NCBI RefSeq assembly: GCF_028598805.1 | Contig: NZ_JAQRFI010000025.1 | Coordinates: 1-64,000 of the forward strand | Length of the DNA stretch: 64,000 nucleotides | Direction: 5' to 3' | Source of the DNA: Xenorhabdus yunnanensis | GTDB lineage: Bacteria > Pseudomonadota > Gammaproteobacteria > Enterobacterales > Enterobacteriaceae | Shown: one piece after another, positions 47,701-56,706 of the stretch | How the letters are laid out: every line of letters starts with the position of its first letter | How positions within the stretch are numbered: the stretch's first letter is position 1 | The notes under the pieces: generated by a model | The model's database searches: none | What the model saw: the letters and a program-made list of their open reading frames with translations, nothing else | What the model was told of the DNA's origin: nothing | Position numbers and translations under genes: made by a program

Positions 47701-50700
47701 GGCCTTGAAGTCCTGAATATCGCTCAGCTCTCGTTCAGCAAACTGACGGATAACATTGGTGATGCGTTTTTCTGTCAGCTCAGGCGATTGACTGGCAGCC
47801 CTGCGCAGAGCCTCAGCAAAATCTTTGCCCACTTCAAACATGTCAACACCGCCATCTTCCCACTGTTTGATAAACGGTCGGGAAATCGCTTCCGGTACAC
47901 CAGCGGATTGTAATAGATGAGGATTCGCCAGTGCAGCTATGGCAAAACTTTCACTGATATCCTTGAATTTTGCATCAATGCCTTTGGCTATCTGAAGTTT
48001 TTCAATAAATTTCTCCAGCTTGTATGTACCATCATTCAAGCCAAAGTTATCACTTTCCTCAGAAGCAACATCGTGTTTCAACTTTTTATTCTGGGCGGCC
48101 GGTTGACTCAGGTCACGCCAACGTATCCGCAAGTCAGGGTATTGCTCAGAAGAAACATCGAAAATATGGCCAAGATCAGAAGATTTGCCGCCTTTCGGCC
48201 ACCAACTGACGTAATTTTTTTCGTTGAATTCTTCGGCATTATCAGCATTAATCTGGGTACGCCCTTGCCCAATTTGCAGGGCAGCGTGTCCCAATCGGCT
48301 GTGATCGCTGGGTTTCCAGACAAACAGAGTTGCACTGACCGGAGACAGTTGTTGTTCAATTGCCTGATGTATTTTTGTCAAGCCGGAGACATCGATACCC
48401 TTGCCGTCTTTCGACAACTCAGAGGCAGGCAAGTTTGAAAAGACCGAGTCAACCACTGATTGACCATATTCTTTGGTTACAGCAGCCTTGACCTGTTCAA
48501 CGGCTTTTTCTGCACTTTCTGCTTTCGCCGAAATCTGAATATTGGATTTACCACGGGTAACAAAATCTCCCTGCTCATCAATATAAAGATGCTTAGAATC
48601 TTTCAGGTTGGCATTGCCCAGTTTGTTATATAACTCACTGAAACTATCCTTGCCTGAGTTTACAGTCAGCTCAGCAAGTACCAGCGATTCCTCCATGCGC
48701 ACATTGATTTGTGACAGCAGATTTTTTAGTGCAGGCACGCGTTCTGAGTTTGGATGCCCCAACAAATAACCTTCAACCTGTTGATGTAAGTGAGTCAGTT
48801 TTTCTACTGCCTCAAGGTCATAATCTTCGCTGTTTTGCAGGGCGTTTTCATAGTTTTTGAGTGCTTCCAGTACATTACGATAACTGTCACCACGGATTTT
48901 GCCCGTAACGTAAGCTGCTTCCTTCAACTCACTTACCGACATCAGGTCAATTTTCGGTTTATATTTCCAGCTACCCTCTACTTTTTCAGCGATAATGCGG
49001 GTACGCCCGTGATCGAGGGAAATAATACGATCTTCTGACAAATACAATGATTCAGGCAGTTGGTCGTAATTTTCGTAGTTGGCAAGGATAAAACGCTCCA
49101 CAGATTTGATTTGAGCTGAGTCGTTTGGATCTTCCACAATGATAGTCTTGGAGACGTCACTGTTATTACCCGGCCACGGGCGAACGTCAAAGCTTCCATC
49201 ATCGGATTCACGCACCAGCAAATTACGTTCTGTACGTAATCCATAGAATGGCAGCGCTTGATTCAGCAGGTTGTCAATGGCACTGGTTTTAATATCCAGA
49301 TCAATCAATGTATCTGGCCTATATTTATCGGGATTCAATGCCAGCAGTTCTTCCTGCTTTGCAAGACTAAGTGAATCAAAACGCGCTTTCATTTCCTGTC
49401 TGAGGTTATCGGGGATATCTGCATCTACACGCTCAAATCTTGGCACAGGGATATATTTTTCAGCGACAAGATCATTATCACTATCCAACCAGCGATAAAT
49501 ATCAGCCACTTTCTGTGCTCTGATGGCAACGGAAGATTCAGTTTCAGAAGTACTCACCGATGCTTGTTGAATATGTTCTTCACCCAGTGCTTTCAGTCCA
49601 CTGAGATCCAGTCCCGAAATTTTCGGCGTGTTCCTGACCCATTCCGTTACGACATTCGCGGGCTGACTAACAGGTTGATTGGCTGGCGTTTCGGTATACA
49701 CAGATGTCGGAGTAGAACTGCCAGACACGTTTTTATTTCTAGTGCGTATCCCCGCATTGATCTGCAAGCGATTTAAGGCTTCTTTGGCATTGTCAAGTTC
49801 GTTCAGATCTTCATCCAGATATTGCAATTCTTCGCTGAACCCACCATCAGCCTGAACGGTCGATTCAGGATTGATGTGACTCTTGGATTTTTCTGCTTGT
49901 TCAATGTCTTCAGAGTGGCTAGATTCATAAACTTTATCTGACAAATCACTACCCGTTACTCCTGTGCGAGTCGGCTTATAATTGTCATCAAGTTTCGAAC
50001 CTTTAGCATTATTTTGTACTTGCTTGGTCTTACTGTCTGCCACGGATACTTCATGCTGACCGTGCTGTTCTGCTTTCTGCGAGGCTGATTTGCCATCACG
50101 TTCCGCCTGCTCAGCCCGTTGCTTATAGCTGATGGCTTCCGCTTCCCTGTTTTCAGCTTGGATACGAGCGTCTTTAATATCCAGATTGGCATTCTGATGG
50201 TTTTGTTCAGCCTTGAGCATCCCTACTTCTGATTTGGCAACTGCATCCTTGATCTCCCCCAGACGTCCTGCTGCCATTTTTTGTGAGTTATCCAATTGGT
50301 TACGTGCAGTCTCGCTTGCTTTGTCCAAATCGGTCTGAACACGTCCCAATAATCCATCCGCAAACTGATCACGCCATTGTTGACCGGATTCCCCATGATA
50401 TGCAGCGTGGCTGTCCAGTGCTTCCAGACCCTTGGCTTTCGCCATCAGATCATCTGTCACCTCTTGGGCTTCGTCCTTGATCGCATCGCGTTGTTGCTCT
50501 CCATTGGCGTTCAGGGTATCCAGATCCGTGGCTTCCAGCTGTTTCTGTGTGCCAGAAACGGCTGCCAGTTGTTTATCTCTTTCCTGCTCTAAACGCTGAC
50601 GATCAGCTTCCGCCTTTTCCTTATCCTGCAAGGCGTTATGGGCGGATTTGTCCTTCTGCATATGTTCAGTAATGGCACTGTCTGACATATAAGATGATGA

Positions 50701-53700
50701 AGTTGCAGAAACGTTATCCAGAACGTAACCCAAGCCATCATTCGAGCCGATTCCAGAAAATCCCAGTAGGTTTTTGCCCGCTTTGGCGGTTAAAGTCAAT
50801 GTCTTGTTTTGCCACTCACTTTTGCCATTGGCGGCCGCATAAACAACCTTACCATTCCACCACACTTCCAGCCCGTTATCGGCAGAGCTGCCAGCGCGCC
50901 TTGCAAAATCGAATTTGACGGTAATTTCTTCACCCGCTGTCAAATTCTGGATATTCTGACAGATAAGCGTGTTTCCATTGACATCAAGCTCACTGACACG
51001 ATCGCCATGCCCTTCAGCACTGAGGCCATATGACTTAGCTGAATAACTGGCTTCAATGCCATTGGTATATGTCCATCCCTTGGCGCCTTGTTCAAAATCA
51101 CCATTGACGATCAAGTTGCGTGACTGATTTGGATTCAGGCGTTTTTCATTGCCGAGTGTATTCTCGATACTACCAGTATCCGGGGTATCAACGCCTGTTA
51201 CGGAACCTTTCAGGCTGTCTTTCAAGTCAGAAGTGACTTCATCCATTTCTGTCAGCTTAAAGCCATTCAGAGAGGAAACTTCCGGCAGATCAATGGCTCC
51301 GCGTCCTTTATGGATTCCTGATGTATTGGCCTCATCGCCATTCACCAGATAATTGATGCCCTGACTACCCGCGCTGCCAAGCACTGTCTGCTTGATATTA
51401 TCGAACAATGCATTCAGTTTATTGCTCTGGGTATTGCTTTCCGCCACGGCAAGGCTATAGAAATCACCGTTACCCACCTGAATTGCCACGTTGTTACGAG
51501 CATAAGAGGCATTGATATTCAAGCCATCACCCACATGGATATTGGCATTACCCTTACCTTTCATGACTGAAACATTCAGGCCGTCACCCACACGGGTATT
51601 AACGTTGAATTTGCCCCAAGCCACATTGACGGAAACACCATCACCCACTTTGGTGTTGATATTCAGGTCACCATGAGCAGCAGTCACACTAAGACCATCA
51701 CCCACAGTGGTCGTGATATTGCCCTTGCCTTTGGCGGCCGTGACCTGCATACCATCACCCACTTTGGTGACAATATTGCCCTGACTCCATAAAGCATTGA
51801 AGCTATCCCCATCACCGATTTGAGTCACAATATTGGCTTCGCCCTTGGCGAGCACGACATTGCGGCCATCACCCACTTTAGTGATGATATTGGCCTTGCC
51901 CCAAGCGCCAGTGTAGTCATCACCATTATAGACATGGGTCACGATGTTAGCTTGCCCTTGAACAACGGTAACTTCCTGACCATCGCCGACTTTGGTAATG
52001 ATATTCGCATCACCTTTGGCAAAGTTATAGCGCTCACCGTCACCAACATGGGTTATGATATTGGCTTTGCCCCAAGCCACATTGATGCCCGATCCATCAC
52101 CGATTTTGGTGATGATGTTGGCTTCACCTTTCGCAAACCCGACCGTAGTACCGTCACCAACATGAGTCATGATATTGCCGATTTTGGAAATCAGCAGACC
52201 GACTGTGGTTCCATCACCCACTTTGGTCAGAATATTGCCTTTGCCAGCCAACAAGGCCGCCGTAGTGCCATCACCGACATGGGTTACTACATTGGCTTCA
52301 GAAGCCGCCACAACTCCCATGAAATCATTACCGACTTTCGTCACGATATTGGCTTTGCCTAATGCCAGTACACCCGTCAGGCCATCACCGACATGGGTCA
52401 TAATATTGGCTTCGCCAAACATAGCAGCCAGAGTTGTACCATTACCCACTTTTGTCATGACATTGGCAGTACCAGCAAGCAGGCCGATGCTAGTGCTTTC
52501 TTCATCCTTACGGACAACGTGAGTATAAATATTGGCTTTACTCACCATCAATGCCACAGTCAAACCAGTGCCGACTTTAGTCAGTACACTTGCCCCACCG
52601 ATCATGGCGGCAAAGGTTGAACCATCACCAATCTGGGTAAAGATATTGCCTTTGCCAATCATGGCAGACAGCGCATCACCGTTACCGACTTTGGTCGCAA
52701 TATTTCCTTTGGCGATCATCAAGGCAACACTCGTGCCATCACCAATGTGTGTGTATACGTTGCCGAGCGCCAGCATCAATGCCAATGCATCGCCCTTGCC
52801 GACTTTGGTAAAGACATTGCCAGCTCCACCCATCAGCGCCCAGGCATTTCCTTCACCAACATGAGTGAAAATATTGCCCGCACCGATCATGGCCGCAATC
52901 GTTGTGCCATTACCGGCTTTGGTGAAGATATTACCTGCCGCAGCCATTACGCCCAGTGTTTGCCCATTGCCTACATGGGTCAAAATGTTGCCGAGGCCCA
53001 ACATGATGCCAGTGGTATCGCCATTGCCGACTTTGGTCAGAATATTCGCACCACCCAGCATAATACCGGTGGTTTTGCCATTGCCGACATGGGTCAGGAC
53101 GTTGGCTCCACCGCCCATGACAGACAGAAGGTCGCCTTTGCCCTTTTTCGTCAGGACATTTGTGCCACCCAGTGCAATTGCCGACGTATTTGAGGATCGG
53201 GTATTTGATGAGTCGGCATTAGAAGTATCAGTATCATCACTGATATGGCTAATGATATTGGCACCGCCAAACATGGCTGATTCCAGATCACCTTCACCGA
53301 TTTTGGTCAGGACGTTTGCGCCGCCCACAAGAATAGAGGAAACGTCACCATTCCCCACTTGAGTCAGGATATTGGCTCCACCAACACCAGACCACAATGC
53401 GTCACCGTTGCCAATCTGGGTATGGGTATTGAAACCACCGCCCATAGCGATTCGGCTATCACCATTACCTTTATGGATGGAGATATTACCTACTGCCAAA
53501 AGATGGGCAAGATAGCGGCCATCGCCAACGCGAACCAGTACGTTTGCCGCTCCGCCGGCATTGACTTCCATATCACCACGTAGCCCCTGATGAAGCAGTA
53601 CGTTGGCAATACCGGCACCATTGAACTTAAGATTGCCTTCTTTGCCTTTTTTGATGATGACGTTCGCACCACCAGCACCGTCGAATTCGGTGTTACCAAA

Positions 53701-55539
53701 CTCAGAGCTATGTTCAATCACATTAGCAATGCCGGCACCTTTAAAACTGACATTGCCTTGGGTGACGTTGGATTTGATGATATTGCCACCACCTGCCCCT
53801 GCATAATGAATATCACCAGAACTGTCACCGCTGACAGTTGCCGATTTGAACAGATCAAGCTCACTGTTTTCATGCATATCAGGCACACGACTGGCAGTTG
53901 TGCGCACAGCATTGACGCTGTAATGAATATCACTCAGCGAGTAGCTACCGGTTCCCATATCGTGATAACCGTTAGCATAAGAGATATTTTCGTTCGCCAG
54001 ATTTGCTGTATGGTTACCTGCTTTATACCAAGGGCGGGCGATATATTGCAGCGTTCCTGTTTTTGGATCGTTCCTCAGCTCAACCACCACGACCTTGGTA
54101 TATCCGTCATGTTGCTTACCATAAACATAGGTGTTTGACATCCGGTTGGATTTCACCGCCTTCACATCAATGGTGGTTCCATCGCGGTAAATAGCATAAC
54201 CGCCCATTTTGGCGTCAGACAAGGTGATATCTGCCGCGTCAATCTGGACACCATTGCCATAATTCACCCATTCGTTTTCTGTCAGTTTTTTCTCAACCGC
54301 ATAAACCGTTACCTGTTTCCGTTTTTCAACAGACAGGTTTGACAATGTGTAAGCGCCATCCTCACCGACAGAATTAAAGCCACCTTGAGTAGAAATATCT
54401 TGTTTTTCCAGCCCCTTGAGATGCTTCCCTTCTTTATACCAAGCTGTCGATAAGTATCTCAGTTTGCCAGTTTCAGGATCATTGCTGAGCTGAACTTTGT
54501 TGATTTTAGTGTGAGTACCATCCTCAAATGCAAACAGGTAAGTATTCGGCTCCCGTGTGAATTTAAGCCCCATGACCTGATGGGAATCGCCAATCCACGT
54601 ACCGCTCATAGTTGCATTGGTCAGCACAACCTCTTCGGCCTTGGCATATTCCATCCTTTCGCTGCCGAAGTCATTGGCTGTGCCCTTGCGGGTAATCTCG
54701 TTATAGCCACCCACGCCAGAGAACTGGATATTACCGTGCGCCACGTCAGAATAAAGTTTGTTATAACCGCCAGCGCCTTCGAACTTAATATCGCCATGAG
54801 TTTCGGAATAAACATCATCCGTCTGACGAATACGTTCAATAAGGTTAGAAGCACCAGCCCCCTGCAAGGAGACATTACCAATTTTTCCCTGACGGACAAT
54901 ATGGTTAGCGATCCCTGCCCCTTTAAAGTCAATATTGCCACTCTCAACCCGTGAGCTGATAATATTTGCCGCACCAACACCGTCAAAGGTTACGTTGCCG
55001 CGGGAGTCTTGATAGCGGTTGGACCATGTACGGTCAATCTTGTTTCCGCCACCAGCCCCTTTATAAGAAAAATTGCCCTGATTGGTTTCATGCCAGATTT
55101 CGTTATACGCCCCGGCACCATCAAAGCTAATATCACCCTGCAAGCCTTTGCGGGTGATACTGTTATATCCAGCAGCCCCAGAATAAAAAATGCCGCTTTT
55201 TTCACCGGTGTGATTTATTTTCACCCCACCGGCTACCCCTTCAAATCTTATCGGTCCACTCTGTGTTTTATTGATTGAAGTGAAACCACTTCCCCCTTTT
55301 ACCGTCAGATCGCCGCCTGTATCATTGACGTTCAGATACCCGGCAGCACCTACAATAGTGTCATGACCCCAGGTTGTATTGACGGTCGCACCAAGAGAGC
55401 CGACGACGATATAGTCATTTCCGCCATAAGCATTTATGACCCCACCAACACCGATGGCATGTATTGTGTTTCCTTCGTTATCATCTTCGTATCTACCGGT
55501 AAAGAAATATTCTGTACTCCGGTTGGATGATTTTCCCAT
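41758..55539 (-). CDS. rtxA: MARTX toxin (multifunctional autoprocessing RTX toxin)
   Basis: 4593 residues from ATG 55539 (MGKSSNRSTEYFFTGRYED, RBS AGGA). The 14 codons upstream overlap rtxC and are not used. Order: N-terminal A-repeats (about 20-285 and 570-670), 20-residue B-repeats of THVGDG/TKVGNG type (about 700-1350), a jelly-roll-like NLIVNGDFEQGAKGW domain (1470-1615), and a coiled-coil region (1620-1880). The effectors follow: RID with His2418 and Cys2656 (LTDNCSSIV); alpha/beta hydrolase with Ser2900 (HGYSMGG); a C58/YopT-like domain with Cys3105 (GVCFALSGRY), His3244 (EDHAMAVVV) and Asp3263 (FYDPNFG). Next is the InsP6-activated cysteine protease domain (His3566 in VGHGR, Cys3611 in VGCSLISDD), which releases effectors. 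C-terminal glycine-rich RTX repeats (about 4230-4460) bind Ca2+. No actin cross-linking domain is seen. Exported by RtxBDE with TolC. Confidence 0.95.
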   Translation of the reverse strand: MGKSSNRSTEYFFTGRYEDDNEGNTIHAIGVGGVINAYGGNDYIVVGSLGATVNTTWGHDTIVGAAGYLNVNDTGGDLTVKGGSGFTSINKTQSGPIRFEGVAGGVKINHTGEKSGIFYSGAAGYNSITRKGLQGDISFDGAGAYNEIWHETNQGNFSYKGAGGGNKIDRTWSNRYQDSRGNVTFDGVGAANIISSRVESGNIDFKGAGIANHIVRQGKIGNVSLQGAGASNLIERIRQTDDVYSETHGDIKFEGAGGYNKLYSDVAHGNIQFSGVGGYNEITRKGTANDFGSERMEYAKAEEVVLTNATMSGTWIGDSHQVMGLKFTREPNTYLFAFEDGTHTKINKVQLSNDPETGKLRYLSTAWYKEGKHLKGLEKQDISTQGGFNSVGEDGAYTLSNLSVEKRKQVTVYAVEKKLTENEWVNYGNGVQIDAADITLSDAKMGGYAIYRDGTTIDVKAVKSNRMSNTYVYGKQHDGYTKVVVVELRNDPKTGTLQYIARPWYKAGNHTANLANENISYANGYHDMGTGSYSLSDIHYSVNAVRTTASRVPDMHENSELDLFKSATVSGDSSGDIHYAGAGGGNIIKSNVTQGNVSFKGAGIANVIEHSSEFGNTEFDGAGGANVIIKKGKEGNLKFNGAGIANVLLHQGLRGDMEVNAGGAANVLVRVGDGRYLAHLLAVGNISIHKGNGDSRIAMGGGFNTHTQIGNGDALWSGVGGANILTQVGNGDVSSILVGGANVLTKIGEGDLESAMFGGANIISHISDDTDTSNADSSNTRSSNTSAIALGGTNVLTKKGKGDLLSVMGGGANVLTHVGNGKTTGIMLGGANILTKVGNGDTTGIMLGLGNILTHVGNGQTLGVMAAAGNIFTKAGNGTTIAAMIGAGNIFTHVGEGNAWALMGGAGNVFTKVGKGDALALMLALGNVYTHIGDGTSVALMIAKGNIATKVGNGDALSAMIGKGNIFTQIGDGSTFAAMIGGASVLTKVGTGLTVALMVSKANIYTHVVRKDEESTSIGLLAGTANVMTKVGNGTTLAAMFGEANIMTHVGDGLTGVLALGKANIVTKVGNDFMGVVAASEANVVTHVGDGTTAALLAGKGNILTKVGDGTTVGLLISKIGNIMTHVGDGTTVGFAKGEANIITKIGDGSGINVAWGKANIITHVGDGERYNFAKGDANIITKVGDGQEVTVVQGQANIVTHVYNGDDYTGAWGKANIITKVGDGRNVVLAKGEANIVTQIGDGDSFNALWSQGNIVTKVGDGMQVTAAKGKGNITTTVGDGLSVTAAHGDLNINTKVGDGVSVNVAWGKFNVNTRVGDGLNVSVMKGKGNANIHVGDGLNINASYARNNVAIQVGNGDFYSLAVAESNTQSNKLNALFDNIKQTVLGSAGSQGINYLVNGDEANTSGIHKGRGAIDLPEVSSLNGFKLTEMDEVTSDLKDSLKGSVTGVDTPDTGSIENTLGNEKRLNPNQSRNLIVNGDFEQGAKGWTYTNGIEASYSAKSYGLSAEGHGDRVSELDVNGNTLICQNIQNLTAGEEITVKFDFARRAGSSADNGLEVWWNGKVVYAAANGKSEWQNKTLTLTAKAGKNLLGFSGIGSNDGLGYVLDNVSATSSSYMSDSAITEHMQKDKSAHNALQDKEKAEADRQRLEQERDKQLAAVSGTQKQLEATDLDTLNANGEQQRDAIKDEAQEVTDDLMAKAKGLEALDSHAAYHGESGQQWRDQFADGLLGRVQTDLDKASETARNQLDNSQKMAAGRLGEIKDAVAKSEVGMLKAEQNHQNANLDIKDARIQAENREAEAISYKQRAEQAERDGKSASQKAEQHGQHEVSVADSKTKQVQNNAKGSKLDDNYKPTRTGVTGSDLSDKVYESSHSEDIEQAEKSKSHINPESTVQADGGFSEELQYLDEDLNELDNAKEALNRLQINAGIRTRNKNVSGSSTPTSVYTETPANQPVSQPANVVTEWVRNTPKISGLDLSGLKALGEEHIQQASVSTSETESSVAIRAQKVADIYRWLDSDNDLVAEKYIPVPRFERVDADIPDNLRQEMKARFDSLSLAKQEELLALNPDKYRPDTLIDLDIKTSAIDNLLNQALPFYGLRTERNLLVRESDDGSFDVRPWPGNNSDVSKTIIVEDPNDSAQIKSVERFILANYENYDQLPESLYLSEDRIISLDHGRTRIIAEKVEGSWKYKPKIDLMSVSELKEAAYVTGKIRGDSYRNVLEALKNYENALQNSEDYDLEAVEKLTHLHQQVEGYLLGHPNSERVPALKNLLSQINVRMEESLVLAELTVNSGKDSFSELYNKLGNANLKDSKHLYIDEQGDFVTRGKSNIQISAKAESAEKAVEQVKAAVTKEYGQSVVDSVFSNLPASELSKDGKGIDVSGLTKIHQAIEQQLSPVSATLFVWKPSDHSRLGHAALQIGQGRTQINADNAEEFNEKNYVSWWPKGGKSSDLGHIFDVSSEQYPDLRIRWRDLSQPAAQNKKLKHDVASEESDNFGLNDGTYKLEKFIEKLQIAKGIDAKFKDISESFAIAALANPHLLQSAGVPEAISRPFIKQWEDGGVDMFEVGKDFAEALRRAASQSPELTEKRITNVIRQFAERELSDIQDFKASEGDQGRVFRINLAGLDAAAMQAEWQKINQNPDTRYQLLTDNCSSIVARVLKAGGADKVIGHSWRPKFGVWTPTELFNFAQALQEAQVETNLHKPKRVVGEDLEALGQSDKKDEMLEKIAIDNDGTPPRDREPFNPVTRFLNDELYGARENRRNVDDGTQIILNEAVTKGTADKITLQGKAGRLTGYYHNGDQKDQGEHDLVENSSAKKVVLFIHGSGSSAEEQASIIQSHYQKQGIDMLAVNMRGYGSSDGHPNEKGLYQDARTMFNYLVNDRGIKPENIIIHGYSMGGAVAADLARYAERNGQAVSGLLLDRPMPSMTKAITAHEVPNPAGITGVLAKAVNGQFSVEKNLQGISKQTPIMLLTDNEGLGKEGEKLRAKLVVAGYQVSGEQTFYGHEASGRLMSQYADQIVSALSEPRHENGSVKAGLLEKMLYTLFDAKSDGKELDKYSFHFTQGESLLQNLDKLVPEIGNVLLTNGNHTESKEFLEGVCFALSGRYLIEERIHGLGGGKAYLSWLTDAVKAYNDNSLNKKNDINSVETSLLNKYRRQHIGPAIQDLLSMQYSQTQNMSHLVDRDKANKAYGGKLKANGLTGNRIDRSLSNDIAGYESVMGQLRDVDKTTYMSFMSEDHAMAVVVRKEENQTVWSFYDPNFGIKSFDNYQDFEHFMDSFHKGMLTGYQSKFGYTYEASMEANQSFYVNYNTFEDSAITHYDGVWQQARAGEQQYVLRALKEQGKTFRLGSNVTGRVVDYSDDAITLEVTTKKGEKVLVEVESNNFKQAANLVQSNINKVVADSENGKFILKASAEDNSAVSALDNLSDAFDVKTQPNESEVLKGIDATDLVKKPLGEPSGDNLPENHIRVNNQDVDSWVNVDVEPQSENSDSRFNHQIIIQMENDPVAAEAAASLASKHPDSSVIVQLDAKGHYRVVYGDPAALFGDQSQSGKLRWQIVGHGREEFTQNHTRMSGYSADELALKLKQFSIDFKQAGTPDHISLVGCSLISDDNRKGFAHSFISELDKQGIRTTVSARSSEVSVDNIGRKYTKDAREQWVHKLTDNKIVLGWNDKGEVESHTDRIRRGISENDINLSRVGQTGVDAKAQGAIADNAETFHAPKVDHKKPAHAKGENKSVIPAESSNKQLSYSGNIQVQAGHGEFTIVNWGTTNVGIKVGTGGFKSLAFGDNNVMVHIGDGDSKHSVDIAGYQALEGAQLFVGNRNISFNSGRSNDLIVMLDKSIPTPPLVNPFGGAARISGVLQDIAGSFNSPDWLTKQDQQWTLESAKKYVSDLSGIDLTSSVDYKTLTDLDSQNERSSRGLKSDLETTLNKQYSQWLGGDGNTPEMGKISRADKFRQANEKLAFNFAVGGQGADIQVTTGNWNFMFGDNIQSILDTNLGSLFGLMTQGYTPTGMAKNTFTFSPTDLPRQIKNKLQGNLAGVRADTTLSDIFGVDYTPKGGIVSRSGQSVDGIAILRDMLEIIGEFSGDQLKAFTDPNKLLDGLKAGLSMGKDGVKSFAESHGLKAKAPDEKQEEHVTITKEGIPAQEGKPAPETVDSQADRDFGLTSLNLPNLFATLFNQDKQAEMKSLVTNLKKNLTADLLNMQDKTFDFLRNSGHLQGDGDINISLGNYNFNWGGDGKDLGAYLGENNNFWGGRGDDVFYSVGTSNIFEGGEGNDTGVMMGRENMMFGGTGNDVGVLAGRINYAYMGDGDDQVFAFGEGGVIDGGKGRDYIVASGNFNRIDAGEDQDYVVTIGNNNQVDLGKGNDFATVFGNYNRIDGSAGNNSIKLMGYHAVINGGTGDDHLIADVVSKFSQINGGDGDDLLVLGGYQNRFKGGTGVNSFVVSGDAIDNMVEDIKQDDKIIFNDINWKNLWFQRSGYDLVLFTHRNVKDTSAQGQFEAMGSVTFNNYFNGNRADIITQRGDKDTQGEREYTALSANAVDSLVQAMSGFAPNMGDSGFIDSLDSQKKSAIVTAWSDTTNGKSKLV
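51490..53440 (-). repeat. Coding B-repeat array of the MARTX N-terminal arm
   Basis: About 32 consecutive units of roughly 57-60 bp encode the pattern AxANIxTHVGDGxxxxxxxG. Units with THVGDG and TKVGDG alternate for much of the array. Because of the strong base periodicity, several long but spurious antisense frames appear here. Confidence 0.9.
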
Positions 55540-55565
55540 AAAATAGTCCTGGTATTGAGCATAAA

Positions 55566-56027
55566 TTAAACAACAAACCACTGTGTCCGACGGATACAGC
55601 GGTCATTTTGAACATCCAGAGTTCCCCTGACAGTGCAGGCTTTTTGTCCTTTCCATGCAGCAAACACCCGACGACGGAGATCGTAGGCAATTTCACGGGC
55701 ATGTCCGAAAGGCGCAATCATTTCCGGAAAAAAGATATGCTGGCCGGAACGCCAATCTTCCCGCGAAATTTCCCGCTCACCGGCAAGGATCGCTTTTCGG
55801 CTGCTGTCAGACAAAAAAGCCCAATTACAAAAAGCAACTGGGCGTTGGTGTTCATCTTGGTAATAGCAAAACTGATTGAGCTGGAATGAAGGCAAAATGC
55901 GTTGTTGCCATTCAGCAACTAAATAACGCCGATGCAAGGGGGAGTGTTGACAAAGCAACATCACCCCACCAATCATTGCCTGTATTTCAGTCGTATTCAG
56001 TGTTGCCGATTGATGTTTGATCATCAT
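55566..56027 (-). CDS. rtxC: Toxin-activating lysine acyltransferase RtxC
   Basis: 153 residues of the HlyC/RtxC family, which acylates internal lysines of RTX toxins using acyl-ACP. MLLCQHSPLHRRYLVAEWQQRILP carries the conserved catalytic His, and RPVAFCNWAFLSDSSRKAIL, FFPEMIAPFGHAREI and RRRVF(A)AWKG are family segments. It sits directly upstream of rtxA (27 nt between the rtxC stop and the toxin start) and downstream of rtxH, the standard rtxHCA order. Start may be either of two adjacent Met codons. Confidence 0.92.
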   Translation of the reverse strand: MMIKHQSATLNTTEIQAMIGGVMLLCQHSPLHRRYLVAEWQQRILPSFQLNQFCYYQDEHQRPVAFCNWAFLSDSSRKAILAGEREISREDWRSGQHIFFPEMIAPFGHAREIAYDLRRRVFAAWKGQKACTVRGTLDVQNDRCIRRTQWFVV

Positions 56028-56061
56028 GGACTAGCAACTACCTGATAGAATTTTGTTGATA

Positions 56062-56439
56062 TTATTTTGATGTATCAGAATGACGCTTTGAGCGCTTTTT
56101 TGATTCAGCCGTTTCCGGGGCAATCGTTTCTTGATAAATGGCTTCTTGATCAATGACTTCTGGATCAGTTACTTCTGGAGCAGGTAAAAAACCAGCGGCG
56201 ATCAGTTTATTGAGTTCAGCTTCCATTCTTGGATCTTCAAGCATACTTTTAACCATGGAAACCATATACATAAAACCAGAAGCAGGCATATGAATAACTT
56301 GTTTTAATTGTAATTCCTGATCATTTTCTGCCAGCGTGCCATTTGCCATTCGATTAGGCTCTTGCCCTACAAAATAAAGGGAGAATACGCCTTTGTTATA
56401 ATTAACACTTGAGATAGTTTGAACAAATTTTTCAGACAT
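56062..56439 (-). CDS. rtxH: Conserved rtx-operon protein RtxH
   Basis: 125 residues from MSEKFVQTISSVNYNKGVFSLYFVGQEP (a start four codons upstream is possible). The core VFSLYFVGQEPNRMANGTL, LKQVIHMPASGFMYMVSMVKSMLEDP is the conserved protein always found before rtxC in MARTX operons (VC1449 in Vibrio cholerae). Its function is not established. The C-terminus contains a low-complexity run of acidic repeats (EVTDPEVIDQEAIYQETIAPE) and a basic end. First gene of the rtxHCA transcript. Confidence 0.85.
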   Translation of the reverse strand: MSEKFVQTISSVNYNKGVFSLYFVGQEPNRMANGTLAENDQELQLKQVIHMPASGFMYMVSMVKSMLEDPRMEAELNKLIAAGFLPAPEVTDPEVIDQEAIYQETIAPETAESKKRSKRHSDTSK

Positions 56440-56465
56440 AGCATTATCCATTAAATAAATATTTA

Positions 56466-56499
56466 TTTAACATTAAATTAATATTTATTTAATGTTAAA
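56466..56499. promoter_or_regulatory. Perfect 13-bp inverted repeat upstream of rtxH
   Basis: TTTAACATTAAAT (56466-56478) and ATTTAATGTTAAA (56487-56499) are exact reverse complements around an 8-nt AT spacer. They start 27 nt upstream of the rtxH ATG. Position and symmetry suit a repressor operator for the toxin operon or an RNA hairpin in its leader. Confidence 0.7.
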
Positions 56500-56646
56500 T
56501 TTGCATTAAATTAAAATGATTAAATCATAAATGAACCCATATTCATCATGGTCTCATTTATGATTAAACCTTATTGCTACGACTACATTATTACAGCTAC
56601 ATTACTACGGCTACCTGAATAAGCTAAAGTAATTCAGCTTACCTTT

Positions 56647-56706
56647 ATCTTTCAAGGTACTACTATCTTTCAAGGTACTACTCTCTTTCAAGGTGCTGCT
56701 TTCAAG
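56647..56706. repeat. 18-bp tandem repeat in the rtx control region
   Basis: ATCTTTCAAGGTACTACT twice, then CTCTTTCAAGGTGCTGCT, then TTCAAG. The third unit contains TTCAAGGTGCTG, the same string as the 14-bp tandem repeat at 22066-22107. Copy number could change spacing between regulatory elements of the divergent toxin and secretion operons. Confidence 0.85.

Noticed and set aside
47400-49300. Actin cross-linking domain expected in Vibrio-type MARTX
   Set aside because: The region from the coiled coil to ABH is fully accounted for by RID and linkers; no ACD motif is seen.
51490-53440. CRISPR-like array by its regular period of about 60 bp
   Set aside because: The repeats are in-frame codons of MARTX B-repeats and no constant spacer/repeat structure exists.
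51820-54138. Several plus-strand frames of 75-180 codons opposite rtxA
   Set aside because: They are shadows created by the periodic codon pattern of the toxin repeats; composition is not protein-like.
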